The notes under the pieces: model-generated | Told to the model about the DNA's origin: nothing | Databases searched by the model: none | Seen by the model: the letters and a program-made list of their open reading frames with translations, nothing else | NCBI RefSeq assembly: GCF_000378045.1 | Contig: NZ_KB899092.1 | Span: 272,654-313,209 of the forward strand | Length of the DNA: 40,556 nucleotides | Direction of reading: 5' to 3' | DNA from: Marinobacterium rhizophilum DSM 18822 | GTDB lineage: Bacteria > Pseudomonadota > Gammaproteobacteria > Pseudomonadales > Balneatricaceae | Part shown: positions 22,913 through 32,163 of the stretch, in pieces | How positions within the stretch are numbered: position 1 is the stretch's first letter | How the letters are laid out: each line of letters opens with the position of its first letter | Position numbers and translations under genes: made by a program

Positions 22913-23452
22913 TTACGCGGCGCTGGTAGCAGCAGGAGCGGCTTTGCGCGGCGCGGCCTTGGCAGGCGCTTTCTTTTCAGCTTCTTCAGTAACAACCGGA
23001 GCGGCAGTGAAGGCGCTCAGATCAGCAAACTTGCTGAAATCGGCGAATTTGCTGAAATCGGTGAATTTGCTGAAGTCAGCGAACTGGCCCATGTCGAACT
23101 TGCTGAAATCGGTGAAGTAGGTAGCCGGCATTTCGGACAGTTCAGAAATGCTTTTCTCTACGATTTCACTCACCTGGTCCTTGGCTTCGGACAGGGCAGC
23201 AATTTCTTTTTCAGCAACGTCGGTCAGCTTGGATTCAACAGTCTTGAAGAACTGAACCTGCAGTTCTACGACAGACTTGGGCTCCTTCACTGTCGTCAGG
23301 GCTGTCATCTGAGCGATGCTGCTGTTGAACAGGTCAGTGACGCAGGCAGACTGCAGGGCGAACAGTTTCTCAGCCGCTTTCTTGTTGATTTCGGTGATAT
23401 CAACAACAGGCTGCATCTTGTCTTTAAGGTCTTTCATCACGTCGTTGTACAT
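22913..23452 (-). CDS. Phasin family protein (PHA granule-associated)
   Basis: A 179-residue phasin that would coat polyhydroxyalkanoate granules. The N-terminal two-thirds is amphipathic helix (KSVVELQVQFFKTVESKL; EAKDQVSEIVEKSISEL), as in the Phasin_2-type family. A run of hexapeptide repeats of the form xDFSKF occupies about residues 112-141. The tail is Ala/Lys/Pro-rich (KKAPAKAAPRKAAP), resembling the basic tails of PhaF-like proteins that may bind nucleic acid. The start is the ATG at 23452, preceded by GAGGTAAAG; the frame upstream is not conserved-looking. A near-consensus promoter and strong terminator suggest an abundant monocistronic mRNA. No PHA synthase is nearby. Confidence 0.82.
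   Translation of the reverse strand: MYNDVMKDLKDKMQPVVDITEINKKAAEKLFALQSACVTDLFNSSIAQMTALTTVKEPKSVVELQVQFFKTVESKLTDVAEKEIAALSEAKDQVSEIVEKSISELSEMPATYFTDFSKFDMGQFADFSKFTDFSKFADFSKFADLSAFTAAPVVTEEAEKKAPAKAAPRKAAPAATSAA
23029..23118. repeat. 18-bp coding repeats in the phasin gene
   Basis: About five units of an 18-base repeat (core AATTTGCTGAAATCGGTG) encode the xDFSKF hexapeptides; one unit is diverged and shortened (GQFA). Neighbouring units differ by only a few bases, implying recent expansion. Confidence 0.8.
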
Positions 23453-23523
23453 ATTCTTTACCTCAATGTGAGATTGGCGGCGGTCACTGGAATCAAATTT
23501 GTGCGTTGCAGCAATTGAGATCA

Positions 23524-23552
23524 AATATAGTGCGGCTGTGTCGGTATGTCAA
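23524..23552 (-). promoter_or_regulatory. Strong sigma-70 promoter of the phasin gene
   Basis: On the minus strand a perfect TTGACA (23547-23552), a 17-base spacer and TATATT (23524-23529). The start would be near 23517, leaving a ~65-base leader. This is the best sigma-70 match in the window. Confidence 0.8.
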
Positions 23553-23752
23553 TCCAAAATGCTGCGCTGCACAAAATATTTTTTGAGCGTCTTACACGTG
23601 CTGATGTCCCTGTGGCCGAGACTGTAATGCCGGTTTTACGGGGTGCCCCTTCCATGCAGAACGCAGATGCGAACAACGCGGCGGCGGACGTTGAAAACCG
23701 TTGCCTGGCACGGAACATCGGTGTCAATCTAGCACTCCAATGCAACAGTTTT

Positions 23753-23780
23753 TTGAAACCGCGCGCAGAGCCTATAGAAT
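23753..23780 (+). promoter_or_regulatory. Sigma-70 promoter of the M16 peptidase gene
   Basis: TTGAAA (23753-23758), 16 bases, TAGAAT (23775-23780), each one mismatch from consensus. The predicted start near 23787 supports translation from the ATG at 23847 rather than any earlier start. Confidence 0.6.
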
Positions 23781-23846
23781 GGGTGTTTGCATTTTTTCAT
23801 CAAGGTCGCAGTGACGGCCACGGACAGGTTGAGGCACATCGCTTTC

Positions 23847-26765
23847 ATGCAGACAAAGAACTGTCATTCCAGCTTTCGTTTTCTCCGCAGTGAAGTTATC
23901 GAGTCATTGAACATTGAAATGGCGGAGTATGAGCATCAGCAAACCGGCGCGCGGCATTACCACATAGCGGCCGACAACGAAGAAAACGTATTCCTGGTGG
24001 CGTTTCGTACCGTGCCGATGGACTCCACCGGTGTGGCCCACATGCTCGAGCACACGGCGCTGTGTGGCAGCAAGCGTTACCCGGTGCGCGATCCGTTCTT
24101 CATGATGACGCGACGCTCGCTCAACACCTTCATGAATGCGTTTACCAGCTCCGACTGGACCGCCTATCCGTTCGCCAGCCAGAACCGCAAGGATTACTTC
24201 AACCTGCTGGATGTCTATCTGGATGCGACCTTCTTTTCGCGGCTTGATCCGCTGGACTTCGCCCAGGAAGGTCATCGCATGGAGTTCAGCGAAATCGGCA
24301 ATCCGGATTCGCCGCTGGTCTACAAGGGCGTGGTACTCAATGAAATGAAAGGGGCCATGAGCTCCGCCGTCTCGACACTGTACCAGACGCTCGGCAAGCA
24401 CCTGTTCCCGACCACCACCTACCACTACAACAGTGGTGGCGATCCGGAATGCATAACCGACCTCAGCTATGACGAGCTGCTGGAGTTTTACCGTACCCAC
24501 TATCATCCGAGCAACGCCGTTTTCATGACGTTTGGCAATATCCCGGCGCAAGAGCTGCAGTCACGCTTTGATGCCCAGGCGCTGGCCCAGTTCGAACGGC
24601 TGGACAGCCATATTCGGGTAACAGACGAAAAACGCTTGTACGCGCCCATCCGTGTCGAGGAAGCCTACGCACTGGACGAAGAAGACCTTAGCGGCAAGAC
24701 CCATCATGTGCTGGGCTGGTTGCTGGGGCATTCGATTGACCTCGAAGCGCAGCTGCGGGCTCACCTGCTGTCCCGTGTTCTGCTCGATAACAGCGCCTCG
24801 CCATTACGCCATGCGCTGGAATCCAGTGAGCTGGGGAGTGCGCCGTCGCCGTTGTGCGGGCTGGAAGACTCCAACCGTCAAATGAGCTTCATGTGCGGCC
24901 TCGAGGGCAGTGATCCGCAGCATGCCGAGGCGTTTGAAAAGCTGGTGCTCGACACCCTGAATACGGTGGCTGAAAACGGAGTGCCGCAGGAAATGCTCGA
25001 GGCACAGCTGCACCAGCTGGAGTTGTCGCAGCGTGAATTGAGCGGTGATGGTTACCCGTACGGGCTGAACCTGATCATGTCCTCCATCTCGGCGGGCATC
25101 CACAATGGTGACCCGATCGCCGTGCTGAACCTGGACCCGGTGCTGGAAAAGCTGCGCGAAGATATCAAGCAGCCGGACTTCATTCAGACAATGGTGCGTG
25201 AGCTGTTACTCGACAATGCACACCAGGTTCGCCTGACACTGCGCCCCGACCAGCACCTGGCGAGCCGTCGTGAAGCGGCGGAAGCGGCGCAGCTTGAGGC
25301 CATACGCGTGAGTCTGAGCGACAGCGAAAAAGAGCAGCTGATTGCACAAACCGCTGCACTTGAAGCCCGCCAGATGCAGGAAGACGACGAAAGCATGCTG
25401 CCCAAGGTCGGTATCAGTGATGTGCCGGCGCAGATGAAAATTCCGCAACCCCAGGCGCAGGTGCAGCAGCCCCAGGCGCTGGTCAGTTACGCTCAGGGCA
25501 CCAACGGCCTGGTGTACCAGCAGCTGATCATCGACATGCCGGTACTGGATGCGCAGGAGCGCCGTTTGTTGCCGCTGTTTACCCACTGCCTCACGGAGCT
25601 GGGCTGCGGAGAGCGTGACTACAAGCAGAACCAGCAGTACCAGTCCCAGGTATGCGGCAGCATTGGCGCCTATACCGAAGTGCGTGGTGCCGTCGATAAT
25701 GAGCAGCAGGTCAGTGGGTTCCTGGTCCTGTCCGGCAAGGCACTGGCAAGCAAGCAGCAGGAGCTGGCTGATCTGATGCACGAAACACTGCAAGATGCCC
25801 GCTTCGACGAGCTTAAGCGTCTGCGTGAAATCGTGGCCCAAACCCGCACCCGCAAGGAGCAGAGCATTACCGGTCAGGGGCACTCACTGGCGATGGCCGC
25901 AGCGGTCGCCCGCATGAGCCCGTCGGCCCAGCTGGGCCATGAATCCAGCGGTCTTGAAAGCATTCGCTTTATCAAGGAGCTCGATGCATCCCTCAAGGAC
26001 GACGGCGCGCTGGCACAGCTGGCGGCCCAGATGGAAGCCATCAAGCAGAAGTTCCTTCACGCGCCGCGGCGCTTTCTGCTGGTGGGAGACGCCGACCAGC
26101 TGGAGAGCATGCAGGGCCAGATTGAATCATGCTGGAAAGACGTTGCGGTACAACCTGAGTTCAGCGCTTTTGCGCTGGAGCCGGTGCGTGAATCCGTGCG
26201 CCAGCTCTGGACGACCAGCACCCAGGTGAACTTCTGTGCCAAGGCTTATCCCACGGTGCCGGTGGAGCACGAAGACGCGGCGGCGCTGACCGTGCTGGGT
26301 GACTTCCTGCGCAACGGTTATCTGCACCGCGCCATTCGTGAGAAAGGCGGCGCCTATGGCTCTGGCGCCGGGCAGGATTCGTCCAACGGGGTGTTCCGTT
26401 TCTTCTCGTACCGTGACCCGCGTCTGGCTGAAACGCTGGCGGATTTCGATGCGTCGGTCCGCTGGCTGCTCGACACGCCGCAGGATCCGCAGAAGCTTGA
26501 AGAGGCGATCCTCGGTGTGGTCAGCTCCATCGACAAGCCGGGCTCTCCTGCAGGCGAGGCCAAACAGGCCTATCACAGTGCGCTCTTTGGCCGCACACCG
26601 GAGCAGCGCCGTGACTTTCGTCAGCGCATTCTGGCCGTGACGCTGGAAGACCTCACCCGGGTGGCCGAGCGCTACCTGACCGGTGATAACGCCAGTATTG
26701 CCGTCGTGACCAATCCCGCCGGGGCTGCAAAAATGGGCGATGATTACGAGATCATCGCGATCTGA
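23847..26765 (+). CDS. M16C (PreP/Cym1-like) zinc metalloprotease
   Basis: A 972-residue protein of the presequence-protease family, which degrades unstructured peptides in a closed two-half chamber. The inverted zinc motif HMLEH is at residues 65-69, followed by TALCGSKRYPVRDPFF, and the downstream zinc glutamate is likely in KGVVLNEMKGAM. The region NTFMNAFTSSDWTAYPFAS is typical of the family. The C-terminal half keeps the chamber motif REKGGAYGSGAG without a zinc site. The start at 23847 fits the promoter position; a TTG at 23787 is unlikely. No signal peptide is obvious, so it is probably cytoplasmic. Monocistronic, ended by a hairpin at 26821. Confidence 0.92.
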   Translation: MQTKNCHSSFRFLRSEVIESLNIEMAEYEHQQTGARHYHIAADNEENVFLVAFRTVPMDSTGVAHMLEHTALCGSKRYPVRDPFFMMTRRSLNTFMNAFTSSDWTAYPFASQNRKDYFNLLDVYLDATFFSRLDPLDFAQEGHRMEFSEIGNPDSPLVYKGVVLNEMKGAMSSAVSTLYQTLGKHLFPTTTYHYNSGGDPECITDLSYDELLEFYRTHYHPSNAVFMTFGNIPAQELQSRFDAQALAQFERLDSHIRVTDEKRLYAPIRVEEAYALDEEDLSGKTHHVLGWLLGHSIDLEAQLRAHLLSRVLLDNSASPLRHALESSELGSAPSPLCGLEDSNRQMSFMCGLEGSDPQHAEAFEKLVLDTLNTVAENGVPQEMLEAQLHQLELSQRELSGDGYPYGLNLIMSSISAGIHNGDPIAVLNLDPVLEKLREDIKQPDFIQTMVRELLLDNAHQVRLTLRPDQHLASRREAAEAAQLEAIRVSLSDSEKEQLIAQTAALEARQMQEDDESMLPKVGISDVPAQMKIPQPQAQVQQPQALVSYAQGTNGLVYQQLIIDMPVLDAQERRLLPLFTHCLTELGCGERDYKQNQQYQSQVCGSIGAYTEVRGAVDNEQQVSGFLVLSGKALASKQQELADLMHETLQDARFDELKRLREIVAQTRTRKEQSITGQGHSLAMAAAVARMSPSAQLGHESSGLESIRFIKELDASLKDDGALAQLAAQMEAIKQKFLHAPRRFLLVGDADQLESMQGQIESCWKDVAVQPEFSAFALEPVRESVRQLWTTSTQVNFCAKAYPTVPVEHEDAAALTVLGDFLRNGYLHRAIREKGGAYGSGAGQDSSNGVFRFFSYRDPRLAETLADFDASVRWLLDTPQDPQKLEEAILGVVSSIDKPGSPAGEAKQAYHSALFGRTPEQRRDFRQRILAVTLEDLTRVAERYLTGDNASIAVVTNPAGAAKMGDDYEIIAI

Positions 26766-26820
26766 TGCGCTGTGCCGTTGCAGTGGCAAGCGGCGCAGTA
26801 AGGACCATTGCGTAACAGAC

Positions 26821-26840
26821 AGGCCCCGTACGCGGGGCCT
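26821..26840 (+). terminator. Terminator after the M16 peptidase gene
   Basis: Perfect stem AGGCCCCG / CGGGGCCT with a TACG loop, followed by TGTTCATT. The tetraloop and GC stem are good, the T-run is weak. Confidence 0.65.
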
Positions 26841-26878
26841 TGTTCATTGGGCCTGTACAACCCATTAAAAGGAGAGGC

Positions 26879-28993
26879 ATGCGCATAGCATTCACCGGCA
26901 GAAACCGGCGCAGACTGGTGTTCTGGCTCACGGGGCTCGTGCTTGCCACCGTGTTGGCCTCTTTGGCGGCAGATCGGGCACGCAACTGGACGCTGCAGAC
27001 GCTGCAACGCTCGGGCACCGAAGTGCAGCTAACCCGTATTGGTGAAATTCGCAGTTGGCTCGACAGTTATGACTATCTGCCGTTTCTGTTGACACAGAAC
27101 CGGGATGTACGGGCGCTGCTGCTGTACCCGAACCAGGATATGGGGGTGCGTGTCAGCCGCTATCTGGAGCAAACCAGTCTGGTGGCAGGCTCCACAGCAC
27201 TGTTTATTCTTGATCGCAGCGGCCGTGCCGTGGCCTACAGCCGCTGGCGCGATCAGCACGACTTCTATTTGCGTTCCCACAGTTCACGCAACTATTTTGT
27301 TGATGCCCGTCAGGGCAACCAGGGCCGGCGGTTTGGCATTGATTCGGATCCGCAGCAACCTGCGTTTTACCTGTCGGCGCCAATCTATGACGAGCAACGC
27401 TTTATTGGCGCCGCCGTGGTGCGGCTCAGCCTGGACCTGTTGCAGGAAAGGCTGGGGGCAGGCCTGCCCTGGATGCTCAGCAGCGCTGATGGCACCGTGT
27501 TTGCGGCCTCGGAACCCGACTGGCTGCAGCAGCCCGTCACCGCATTGGCGCCCGCATCGCGTGCATATGCGCTGGACGATGGCACCCGGGTTGAGTTCTG
27601 GCCGTCACCGCAGGGCGGGGAGTCAATGGCGCAGTCGGTGACGCTGGATGACCTTGGCTGGACGCTCACCATCCTGCAGGACACGGCTGTCGCGCAACGC
27701 AACATGCGCTCCGCCATCCTGGCGGCACTGGGGGGCTGCATCGCCGTTGCGCTGCTGCTGCTGTTCTTGCGCGAGCGTCGTCTGAAGCAGCGTTCGCAAC
27801 AGCAGGCGCAGCAGACGCTGGCCAGCAGCGAGCAGCAACAGCGGGATATCATCGATACCGCCCAGGTGGGGCTCATCACGGTGGATGAACGCGGCCGAAT
27901 GCGGTTTCTCAACGGTACAGCGCTGCAGCAGTTCGGCCTGTCCGATGCGCAGGCACTGGATCAGCCGCTGCGCCGGCTGCTGGCGCCAACCGCGGCGCTC
28001 GACGTGCTCGAAGCCGCACTGGGGCGCCTGGGTACGCCGGGATTTGCGCCTCTGATCGGGCAGGAAGCGGTCGGGGTGCGCGGTGATGGCAGCGAGTTTC
28101 CGCTGCTCGTTTCGATCCGTGCCATGCAGGGGGCACGCAGGGCGAAGGAAGCCTCTCAATACCTGGTGACGGTGATCGATATATCGCGGCGCAAGCGGCT
28201 CGAACGGGCGCTGCAGGAAGCCAATGAAACCCTGGAAGCCAAGGTGGAAGACCGCACCCGGGAAATAAAGAGCATGCAGCAGGAGTTGCTGCAGGCCGAA
28301 AAACTGGCGGCACTCGGTCGCATGGCCAGCGCGGTGGTACATGAGCTCAATCAGCCCCTCACGGCCATGCGCACCTATGTCGCCATTTGCCGGAAAATGG
28401 TGCAGCAGCCCCTGTTGCTGAACGAAAGCCTGGATGAGGTGGATGGCCTGGTGGGCCGCATGGCGGTGATTACCAGCCAGCTGAAAACCTTTGCCTATCG
28501 CAAGCCTGAGCGCACCGAGGTGGTGTCGCTGCTGGGGGCCATCGAGCAGGCGCTGGCGCTTTTCCGCGGACGCTTTGCCGAAGAAAAGGTGCAGGTGGAC
28601 TTCAGTCCCGATATCCCGGACGATCGCGTGGCCGGCGACGGTGCGCGGCTTGAGCAGGTGCTGGTGAATCTGATCAAGAACGGGTGTGACGCCATGCAGC
28701 ACAGCAGTCCGCCACGCCGGCTGGCATTGCGACTGTCGGCCCAGGACGGCTGGCTGGAGTTGCAGGTGGCGGATCAGGGACCCGGCATTGCCGAGGAGGC
28801 GCTTGGCAAGTTGTTCGAGCCGTTTTTCACCACCAAGCAGATTGGCAGTGGACTGGGGCTCGGCTTGTCGATCGTGCGCAGCATTGTGCAGGATCTCGGC
28901 GGCGAGATCCGCGCCGAGAACCCGACCGCCGGTGGCGCTTGTTTCATATTGCGCCTGCCGCAGTATGCACACGCCATGGCGAATGCAGAGTGA
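26879..28993 (+). CDS. dctB: DctB-type sensor histidine kinase
   Basis: Membrane sensor of 704 residues. TM1 is about residues 13-32, a ~240-residue periplasmic domain of the DctB double-PAS (Cache) kind follows, and TM2 is about 279-298. Then come a coiled coil (KQRSQQQAQQ), a cytoplasmic PAS domain (DIIDTAQVGLITVDERG) and the HisKA box VVHELNQPLTAMRTY, phospho-acceptor His488. The N box LVNLIKNGCDAM, DQGPGI and FFTTKQIGSGLGLGLSI complete the ATPase. AAAGGAGAGG before the ATG at 26879 fixes the start. It pairs with dctD 42 bases downstream and probably senses the ligand carried by the adjacent TRAP transporter. Ordinary DctB usually lacks the extra cytoplasmic PAS domain. Confidence 0.88.
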   Translation: MRIAFTGRNRRRLVFWLTGLVLATVLASLAADRARNWTLQTLQRSGTEVQLTRIGEIRSWLDSYDYLPFLLTQNRDVRALLLYPNQDMGVRVSRYLEQTSLVAGSTALFILDRSGRAVAYSRWRDQHDFYLRSHSSRNYFVDARQGNQGRRFGIDSDPQQPAFYLSAPIYDEQRFIGAAVVRLSLDLLQERLGAGLPWMLSSADGTVFAASEPDWLQQPVTALAPASRAYALDDGTRVEFWPSPQGGESMAQSVTLDDLGWTLTILQDTAVAQRNMRSAILAALGGCIAVALLLLFLRERRLKQRSQQQAQQTLASSEQQQRDIIDTAQVGLITVDERGRMRFLNGTALQQFGLSDAQALDQPLRRLLAPTAALDVLEAALGRLGTPGFAPLIGQEAVGVRGDGSEFPLLVSIRAMQGARRAKEASQYLVTVIDISRRKRLERALQEANETLEAKVEDRTREIKSMQQELLQAEKLAALGRMASAVVHELNQPLTAMRTYVAICRKMVQQPLLLNESLDEVDGLVGRMAVITSQLKTFAYRKPERTEVVSLLGAIEQALALFRGRFAEEKVQVDFSPDIPDDRVAGDGARLEQVLVNLIKNGCDAMQHSSPPRRLALRLSAQDGWLELQVADQGPGIAEEALGKLFEPFFTTKQIGSGLGLGLSIVRSIVQDLGGEIRAENPTAGGACFILRLPQYAHAMANAE

Positions 28994-29035
28994 CATCTGA
29001 CGGACAAGGTACAGACAGGGTGGAGAACGTGATCG

Positions 29036-30430
29036 ATGCATGAGTTGGGTACGGTGTTGCTGGTGGACGATGAAGCCATGGTGCGCAAGGCGACCGAGCA
29101 GTGGCTGCGTTTGTCAGGCTATGAGGTGATCAGTTGCAGTGATGCCAAGAGCGCGCTTGAGTATCTGCAGCCGGGGTTTGCTGGCGTGCTCGTGACGGAT
29201 GTACGCATGCCGGGCATGGATGGCACCGCACTGATGCGGGAGGCGTTATCACGGGTGCCGGGCCTGCCCGTCATGCTGGTGACAGGTCACGGTGATATCG
29301 ATATGGCAACCCGTGCCATGCGCGAGGGTGCGTACGACTTTATTGAGAAGCCTTTTGCGCCCGAACGGCTGGTCGCCACCGTGCAGCGTGCCTGTGACAA
29401 GCGTCGCCTGATGCTGGAAAACGACCGCCTGCAGCATGACCTGGCTTCCCAGTCCGGTATTGATGCGCGCCTGATCGGCCTGTCACCGGCGATTGCGCGC
29501 CTGAAGCAGGACATCCTGTCGCTGGCCGCCATTGATACCAACGTGATCATTTACGGTGAAACCGGTACGGGCAAGGAGCTGGTGGCCCAGTGTCTGCACG
29601 AGTTTAGCAACCGGCGCTCGCGCAACTTTGTGCCCGTCAACTGCGGTGCGATTCCGGAATCCCTGATCGAGAGCGAGCTGTTTGGTCATGAAGCGGGGGC
29701 GTTCACCGGTGCCGTGAAAAGGCGTATCGGCAAATTCGAATATGCGGATGGTGGCACTTTCTTCTTCGATGAAATTGAAAGCATGCCGGCCCATCTGCAG
29801 ATCAAGTTACTGCGTACCTTGCAGGAAGGCGTTATTGAGCGCCTGGGAGGCAACAGTTCTATCGCCGTCAACCTGCGGGTGGTCGCGGCGGCCAAGGCGG
29901 ACCTGCGGGTTGAAGAGGGCTTTCGCGAGGATTTGTATTACCGCCTGAATGTCTCCCAGCTGCATATACCGGCCCTGCGAGACCGGTCGGACGATATTCC
30001 GCTGCTGTTTGAGTATTACGTCGAGCGCTGCGCGCTGCAGCATGAGCGTGAGCCGCGCGCCATGACGGAGCTGGAGCGCCGCACCCTGCAGCGTTACAGC
30101 TGGCCGGGCAACGTGCGCGAATTAAAGAATATTGCCCTGCGGTTCTCGCTTGACGCCCGGGTGCAGCTGGCCGATCTGCTGTTTCCGGCGGTAACGCCCA
30201 TGCAAGGGTTGCGTGCCTCGCAGCCAGCAACACAGCTGACCTGCCAGCCACTGTCCGTGCAGGTGGGCGCCTTTGAGGCAGAGATCATACGCCAGTCTCT
30301 GGGCCGACATGGCGGTTCGATCAAGGCGGTGATGGATGAGCTGGATCTGCCACGTCGCACACTGAATCAGAAAATGACCCGCTATCGCATCAACCGCAGC
30401 GAGTTTGTGCCAGGCAGCGCCGAGGACTGA
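29036..30430 (+). CDS. dctD: DctD-type sigma-54-dependent response regulator
   Basis: NtrC-family activator of 464 residues. The receiver domain (1-~120) has the acidic DDE pair near the N-terminus, phospho-acceptor Asp55 in VTDVRMPGMDG and Lys in FIEKPF. The AAA+ domain has Walker A GETGTGKE, the sigma-54 contact loop GAFTGA (in HEAGAFTGAVKRR) and Walker B GGTFFFDEI. A Fis-type helix-turn-helix (GGSIKAVMDELDLPRRTLNQKM) ends the protein. GGAG ten bases before the ATG supports the start. The downstream TRAP gene has a matching -24/-12 promoter, so its control by this protein is a good inference. Confidence 0.92.
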   Translation: MHELGTVLLVDDEAMVRKATEQWLRLSGYEVISCSDAKSALEYLQPGFAGVLVTDVRMPGMDGTALMREALSRVPGLPVMLVTGHGDIDMATRAMREGAYDFIEKPFAPERLVATVQRACDKRRLMLENDRLQHDLASQSGIDARLIGLSPAIARLKQDILSLAAIDTNVIIYGETGTGKELVAQCLHEFSNRRSRNFVPVNCGAIPESLIESELFGHEAGAFTGAVKRRIGKFEYADGGTFFFDEIESMPAHLQIKLLRTLQEGVIERLGGNSSIAVNLRVVAAAKADLRVEEGFREDLYYRLNVSQLHIPALRDRSDDIPLLFEYYVERCALQHEREPRAMTELERRTLQRYSWPGNVRELKNIALRFSLDARVQLADLLFPAVTPMQGLRASQPATQLTCQPLSVQVGAFEAEIIRQSLGRHGGSIKAVMDELDLPRRTLNQKMTRYRINRSEFVPGSAED

Positions 30431-30436
30431 GCACCC

Positions 30437-30680
30437 AGCAGCCTGTTGGGCTTGGCCGGTCGTAGCGAGGGAAAGACCGATTTGAGTTAGTTTTTGGACT
30501 CTTTTGAGGCAAATAGTGGTTCTATTTAACACTTGGAACGCAGTGGAAAGAACCGCTTTAGCGGGGTCGCAGACCGAGGAGCCGGCGACGAGTAATAAAG
30601 AGTACGAAAAATAACCCCTCTTTACCGGAGAAAATCGGCTTTTCCGCAGTAGATCAGTGTTAAGTCCGACAGGTTGCTAG
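30437..30680 (+). mobile_element. MITE-like non-autonomous element, copy B
   Basis: A 244-bp element of the same family as 11492-11709 in opposite orientation, beginning six bases after the dctD stop. Ends: AGCAGCCTGTTGGGCTTG at the left; AAGTCCGACAGGTTGCTAG at the right, forming a terminal inverted repeat. It carries the same AATAGTGGTTCTATTTAACA hairpin core and AATCGGCTTTTCCGCA block. About 60 bases between these blocks are absent from copy A. It ends at CTAG. No transposase is encoded. Confidence 0.75.
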
Positions 30681-30865
30681 TCAGTACTGCATTACTGGGC
30701 ACTGACTGGCAGTACCGATTGCATCTGTTGGCTTCCACTCCTGTTATTTCTGAACGCATTCTGCGTCTGATTGTTGCCTTGTCATGGGCACTCGGCGGTT
30801 TTTTGCCTATACCTGTTGTACGGATCGCCAAATAAGGCCCCGAGCAACGCTATAAGGCTGGTTTC

Positions 30866-30892
30866 GTCTGCAATAGGCCATTTATTGCCGAC
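30866..30892. promoter_or_regulatory. Candidate DctD upstream activator site
   Basis: GTCTGCAAT, a 9-base spacer, then ATTGCCGAC: an inverted repeat with one mismatch in nine. It is centred about 140 bases upstream of the predicted sigma-54 start, where NtrC-family activators normally bind. Assignment to DctD is inference. The rest of 30681-30994 shows no gene. Confidence 0.4.
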
Positions 30893-30994
30893 GATGAGTC
30901 TATAGATAGGCGAAAAACTGCTGGTTTACTCTTTTGTCGTCCCTGTCATCTTATAAAAGTTTTGAATAACAACAGCTTAAAATATTTTTTGATG

Positions 30995-31012
30995 TTGGTA
31001 TCAAGATTGCTT
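30995..31012 (+). promoter_or_regulatory. Sigma-54 (-24/-12) promoter of the TAXI-TRAP genes
   Basis: TTGGTATCAAGATTGCTT has GG (30997-30998) and GC (31009-31010) separated by exactly ten bases, the diagnostic RpoN spacing, with the TTGCT of the consensus. Transcription would start near 31022, about 42 bases before the ATG at 31064. It lies directly downstream of a sigma-54 activator gene. Confidence 0.8.
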
Positions 31013-31063
31013 TAAGACATTCGGCATAGAGTTTCCCCAATAATGACAAGAGAACACACCGAT

Positions 31064-32092
31064 ATGAGTCTGACAAAACGCACGCTTCTCAAAGGTTTCG
31101 GTATGGCACTGGTCGCCAGCACCCTGGGTGTTGTCGCCACGACGGGCCAGGCGGCCGAGAATCGCTCCTATATCCTGGCAACCGCTTCCACTGGCGGGAC
31201 TTATTATCCGGTGGGTGTGGCACTGGCCACACTGGCGAAGGTCAAGCTTGAGCCAACCATCGGCATGGCCATGTCGGCCATCAATTCAGCCGGCTCCGGC
31301 GAAAATATCAAGCTGATGCGCGAGAACGAAGCCCAGTTTGCCATTTTGCAGGGACTCTACGGTGCCTGGGCCTGGGAAGGCGAGGGCGATCTGGCCAGCT
31401 CGGGCCCGCAGAAAGGCCTGCGCTCGGTGACCATGCTGTGGCAGAACGTCGAGCAGTTCGTGGTGAAGAACGAGTACGCGCCCAACGGCACCATCATGGA
31501 CCTCAAGAACATGGAGGGTCGCAAGTTCTCCATCGGGCCGAAAAACTCCGGCACCGAGGGCTCGGGTCTGACCATTATCGGTAATCTGGGGCTGGATGCG
31601 TCCAAGATGGACATGGCCTACATGGGTTATGGCCCGTCCGCCGATGCGCTGCAGAACGGCACCGTGGATGGCATGAACATACCGTCCGGCGTGCCGACCT
31701 CTGCCATCACCCGTGCCTTTGCGGCACTGGGCGACGACATCCGCATTCTGGACTTTACCGATGAGGAAATCATCAAGGCCAATGGCCGCTACAAGCTCTG
31801 GACGCGCTTCACCATTCCCGCCAACACCTACCCCGGCCAGACTCAGGATGTGCAGACCATGGCACAGCCCAACTTCCTGGCGGTGCGCGACGACATTCCC
31901 GAAGAAGATGTCTACCAGCTGACTAAAACCGTGTACGAGAACCTGGCGTTCCTGAACGGTATTCACAAGGCCACCAAGGACATGGCGCTGGAAAAAGCCA
32001 TTGCGGGTCTGCCGGTGCCGCTGCACCCCGGTGCTGCACGTTACTACAAGGAAGTGGGCGTCGAGATTCCTGAGCACCTGATCGCCAACTAA
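31064..32092 (+). CDS. TAXI-family TRAP transporter substrate-binding protein
   Basis: Periplasmic binding protein of 342 residues of the TAXI (TRAP-associated extracytoplasmic immunogenic) family. Its signature is the ATASTGGTYYPVGVAL region near the mature N-terminus, with SAGSGENIKLMRENEAQFAI following. The export signal SLTKRTLLKGFGMALVAS runs to about TGQAA; TKRTLLK resembles a twin-arginine motif with Lys-Arg. An ATG at 31043 would add seven residues; I prefer 31064, where the AAGAGA-like SD is closer. The protein delivers an organic acid to the fused permease encoded next. The ligand is unknown; the nearby lhgO hints at a C5 dicarboxylate or hydroxy acid. Confidence 0.88.
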   Translation: MSLTKRTLLKGFGMALVASTLGVVATTGQAAENRSYILATASTGGTYYPVGVALATLAKVKLEPTIGMAMSAINSAGSGENIKLMRENEAQFAILQGLYGAWAWEGEGDLASSGPQKGLRSVTMLWQNVEQFVVKNEYAPNGTIMDLKNMEGRKFSIGPKNSGTEGSGLTIIGNLGLDASKMDMAYMGYGPSADALQNGTVDGMNIPSGVPTSAITRAFAALGDDIRILDFTDEEIIKANGRYKLWTRFTIPANTYPGQTQDVQTMAQPNFLAVRDDIPEEDVYQLTKTVYENLAFLNGIHKATKDMALEKAIAGLPVPLHPGAARYYKEVGVEIPEHLIAN

Positions 32093-32140
32093 GGGATCCA
32101 CCGGCACCGGGTATCGACCCCGTGCCCCTAACGTTGCGCC

Positions 32141-32163
32141 TGTCGCAGGCTCTGCCTGCGACA
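32141..32163 (+). terminator. Intercistronic hairpin between binding protein and permease genes
   Basis: TGTCGCAGGC / GCCTGCGACA form a perfect 10-bp stem with a 3-base loop; TTTTT follows about eight bases later. A weaker hairpin lies at 32103-32126. It probably acts as a partial terminator or a 3'-end protector, giving more binding protein than permease. Confidence 0.65.

Noticed and set aside
23706-23722. TGGCAC as a sigma-54 promoter before the M16 peptidase
   Set aside because: There is no GC element at the required spacing; a sigma-70 match nearby is better.
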